In this document: positions 5,241 to 5,837 of the stretch, piece after piece
How positions within the stretch are numbered: the first letter of the stretch is position 1
Layout of the letters: the number at the start of each line of letters is the position of its first letter
DNA from: Spirochaetales bacterium
Lineage (GTDB): Bacteria; Spirochaetota; Spirochaetia; Treponematales; UBA12059
Length of the DNA stretch: 5,837 bases
Direction: 5' to 3'
NCBI GenBank assembly: GCA_004525355.1
Contig: SPCK01000146.1
Span: 1 to 5,837 of the forward strand
Position numbers and translations under genes: made by a program
The notes under the pieces: model-generated
Seen by the model: only the letters and a program-made list of their open reading frames with translations
Told to the model about the DNA's origin: nothing
Database searches by the model: none

Positions 5241-5837
5241 TTACACGCCCCTGCGGAATTCGCTGGGACTGACGCCCTCAAGTCTCTTGAAAAGCGTCGT
5301 GAAGTAAGCGACATTGCCGTAACCAACGATCTTGGCCACTTCCTGGATTTTCAGGCCATCGTTCGCAAGCATGAGTTCCTTGCTCTTGCGTATCCTGAAC
5401 AAGTTCAGGTACTCGATGGGACGCGTGTTCATGGCCTGCTTGAACACGACGCAAAAATGCTGCGGAGAAAGTCCGATAGCCGCCGCCAGGTCGTCTATCG
5501 TCAAGGGCTTGGCGTAATCCCTGGAAATGAGGGACAGCACGGGCTCAAGGCGTTCGTGCTTGCGCTCAAGGCTCTCGTCGCTGGACAGATGGGCGTGCCG
5601 GTAAATATCCATAAGAAACGAATACACCATGACCGAGCAGTCCAGCCCCTTGGAGCTGCGGCTGGATAGCAAGGCATGAAGGGCCTGCTCCATGGCGGAG
5701 TGAAGCAGCTCTCCTCCGCTCAGGCTGAAAACTCCGGACGACTGGAAATTCAGGGTATGCAGCAGCTGTTCGATGTGGTATCCGCCGAAGGTGAACCAGT
5801 TGACGATCCAAGGCTTTCCATCCTCAACGCTACGGTA
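5241..5837 (-). CDS. AraC-family transcriptional regulator, N-terminus outside window
   Basis: The frame is open from the stop at 5241 to the right edge, so the ATG at 5693 is internal and the gene continues beyond the window; 198 residues are visible. Counted from the edge, residues 8-38 (KPWIVNWFTFGGYHIEQLL onward) match the end of an AraC-type cupin ligand-binding domain. A helical linker follows at 43-105, and the DNA-binding domain fills 106-197. The first helix-turn-helix is LTIDDLAAAIGLSPQHFCVVFKQ (112-134). The second is IQEVAKIVGYGNVAYFTTLF (164-183), ending in the hallmark FKRLEGVSPSEFRR. It probably binds a small ligand, often a sugar or related compound in this group, and activates nearby transcription. 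The nitroreductase lies 202 bases downstream on the same strand; the more likely target may be beyond the edge. The ligand and operator are unknown. Confidence 0.93.
   Translation of the reverse strand, partial: YRSVEDGKPWIVNWFTFGGYHIEQLLHTLNFQSSGVFSLSGGELLHSAMEQALHALLSSRSSKGLDCSVMVYSFLMDIYRHAHLSSDESLERKHERLEPVLSLISRDYAKPLTIDDLAAAIGLSPQHFCVVFKQAMNTRPIEYLNLFRIRKSKELMLANDGLKIQEVAKIVGYGNVAYFTTLFKRLEGVSPSEFRRGV

Overview
The window is GC-rich DNA carrying ordinary chromosomal metabolic, transport and regulatory genes. A signal-peptide protein with a C-terminal outer-membrane-type beta-barrel indicates a Gram-negative (diderm) host. The mix of a sugar or polyol dehydrogenase, a Gfo/Idh/MocA oxidoreductase remnant and a CsgG/FlgO-like barrel protein would suit a spirochaete, but that assignment is a guess. 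I see no tRNA, rRNA, CRISPR array, insertion sequence, phage gene or integrase.

Left part (1-1891, plus strand). The window opens inside a zinc-dependent medium-chain alcohol/polyol dehydrogenase and holds its last 221 residues. Two bases after its stop begins a decayed Gfo/Idh/MocA-family oxidoreductase. It has lost its start codon, most of its middle (an estimated 500 bp) and one glycine codon, now TGA. The two genes were probably once parts of one carbohydrate-utilisation operon. The remnant's C-terminal frame runs without a stop into the next gene, an AHSA1/SRPBCC ligand-binding-fold protein, which has its own ribosome binding site and ATG at 1361.

Middle part (1941-4316). A ten-helix EamA/DMT transporter lies on the minus strand, convergent with the SRPBCC gene. 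It diverges from a 443-residue exported protein that joins a CsgG/FlgO/LpoB-like periplasmic domain to a predicted beta-barrel. The divergent spacer holds a perfect TATAAT box.

Right part (4307-5837, minus strand). A nitroreductase-family flavoprotein overlaps the barrel gene tail to tail by 10 bases. About 200 bp upstream of it lies an AraC-family regulator that runs off the right edge; the spacer has a plausible promoter and two GC-rich hairpins. The AraC protein might control the nitroreductase or genes beyond the edge, but no operator is recognisable.

No convincing new multi-gene system is visible. The points most worth a second look are the deletion-scarred oxidoreductase pseudogene, whose frame falsely fuses with its neighbour, and the CsgG-like/beta-barrel fusion.
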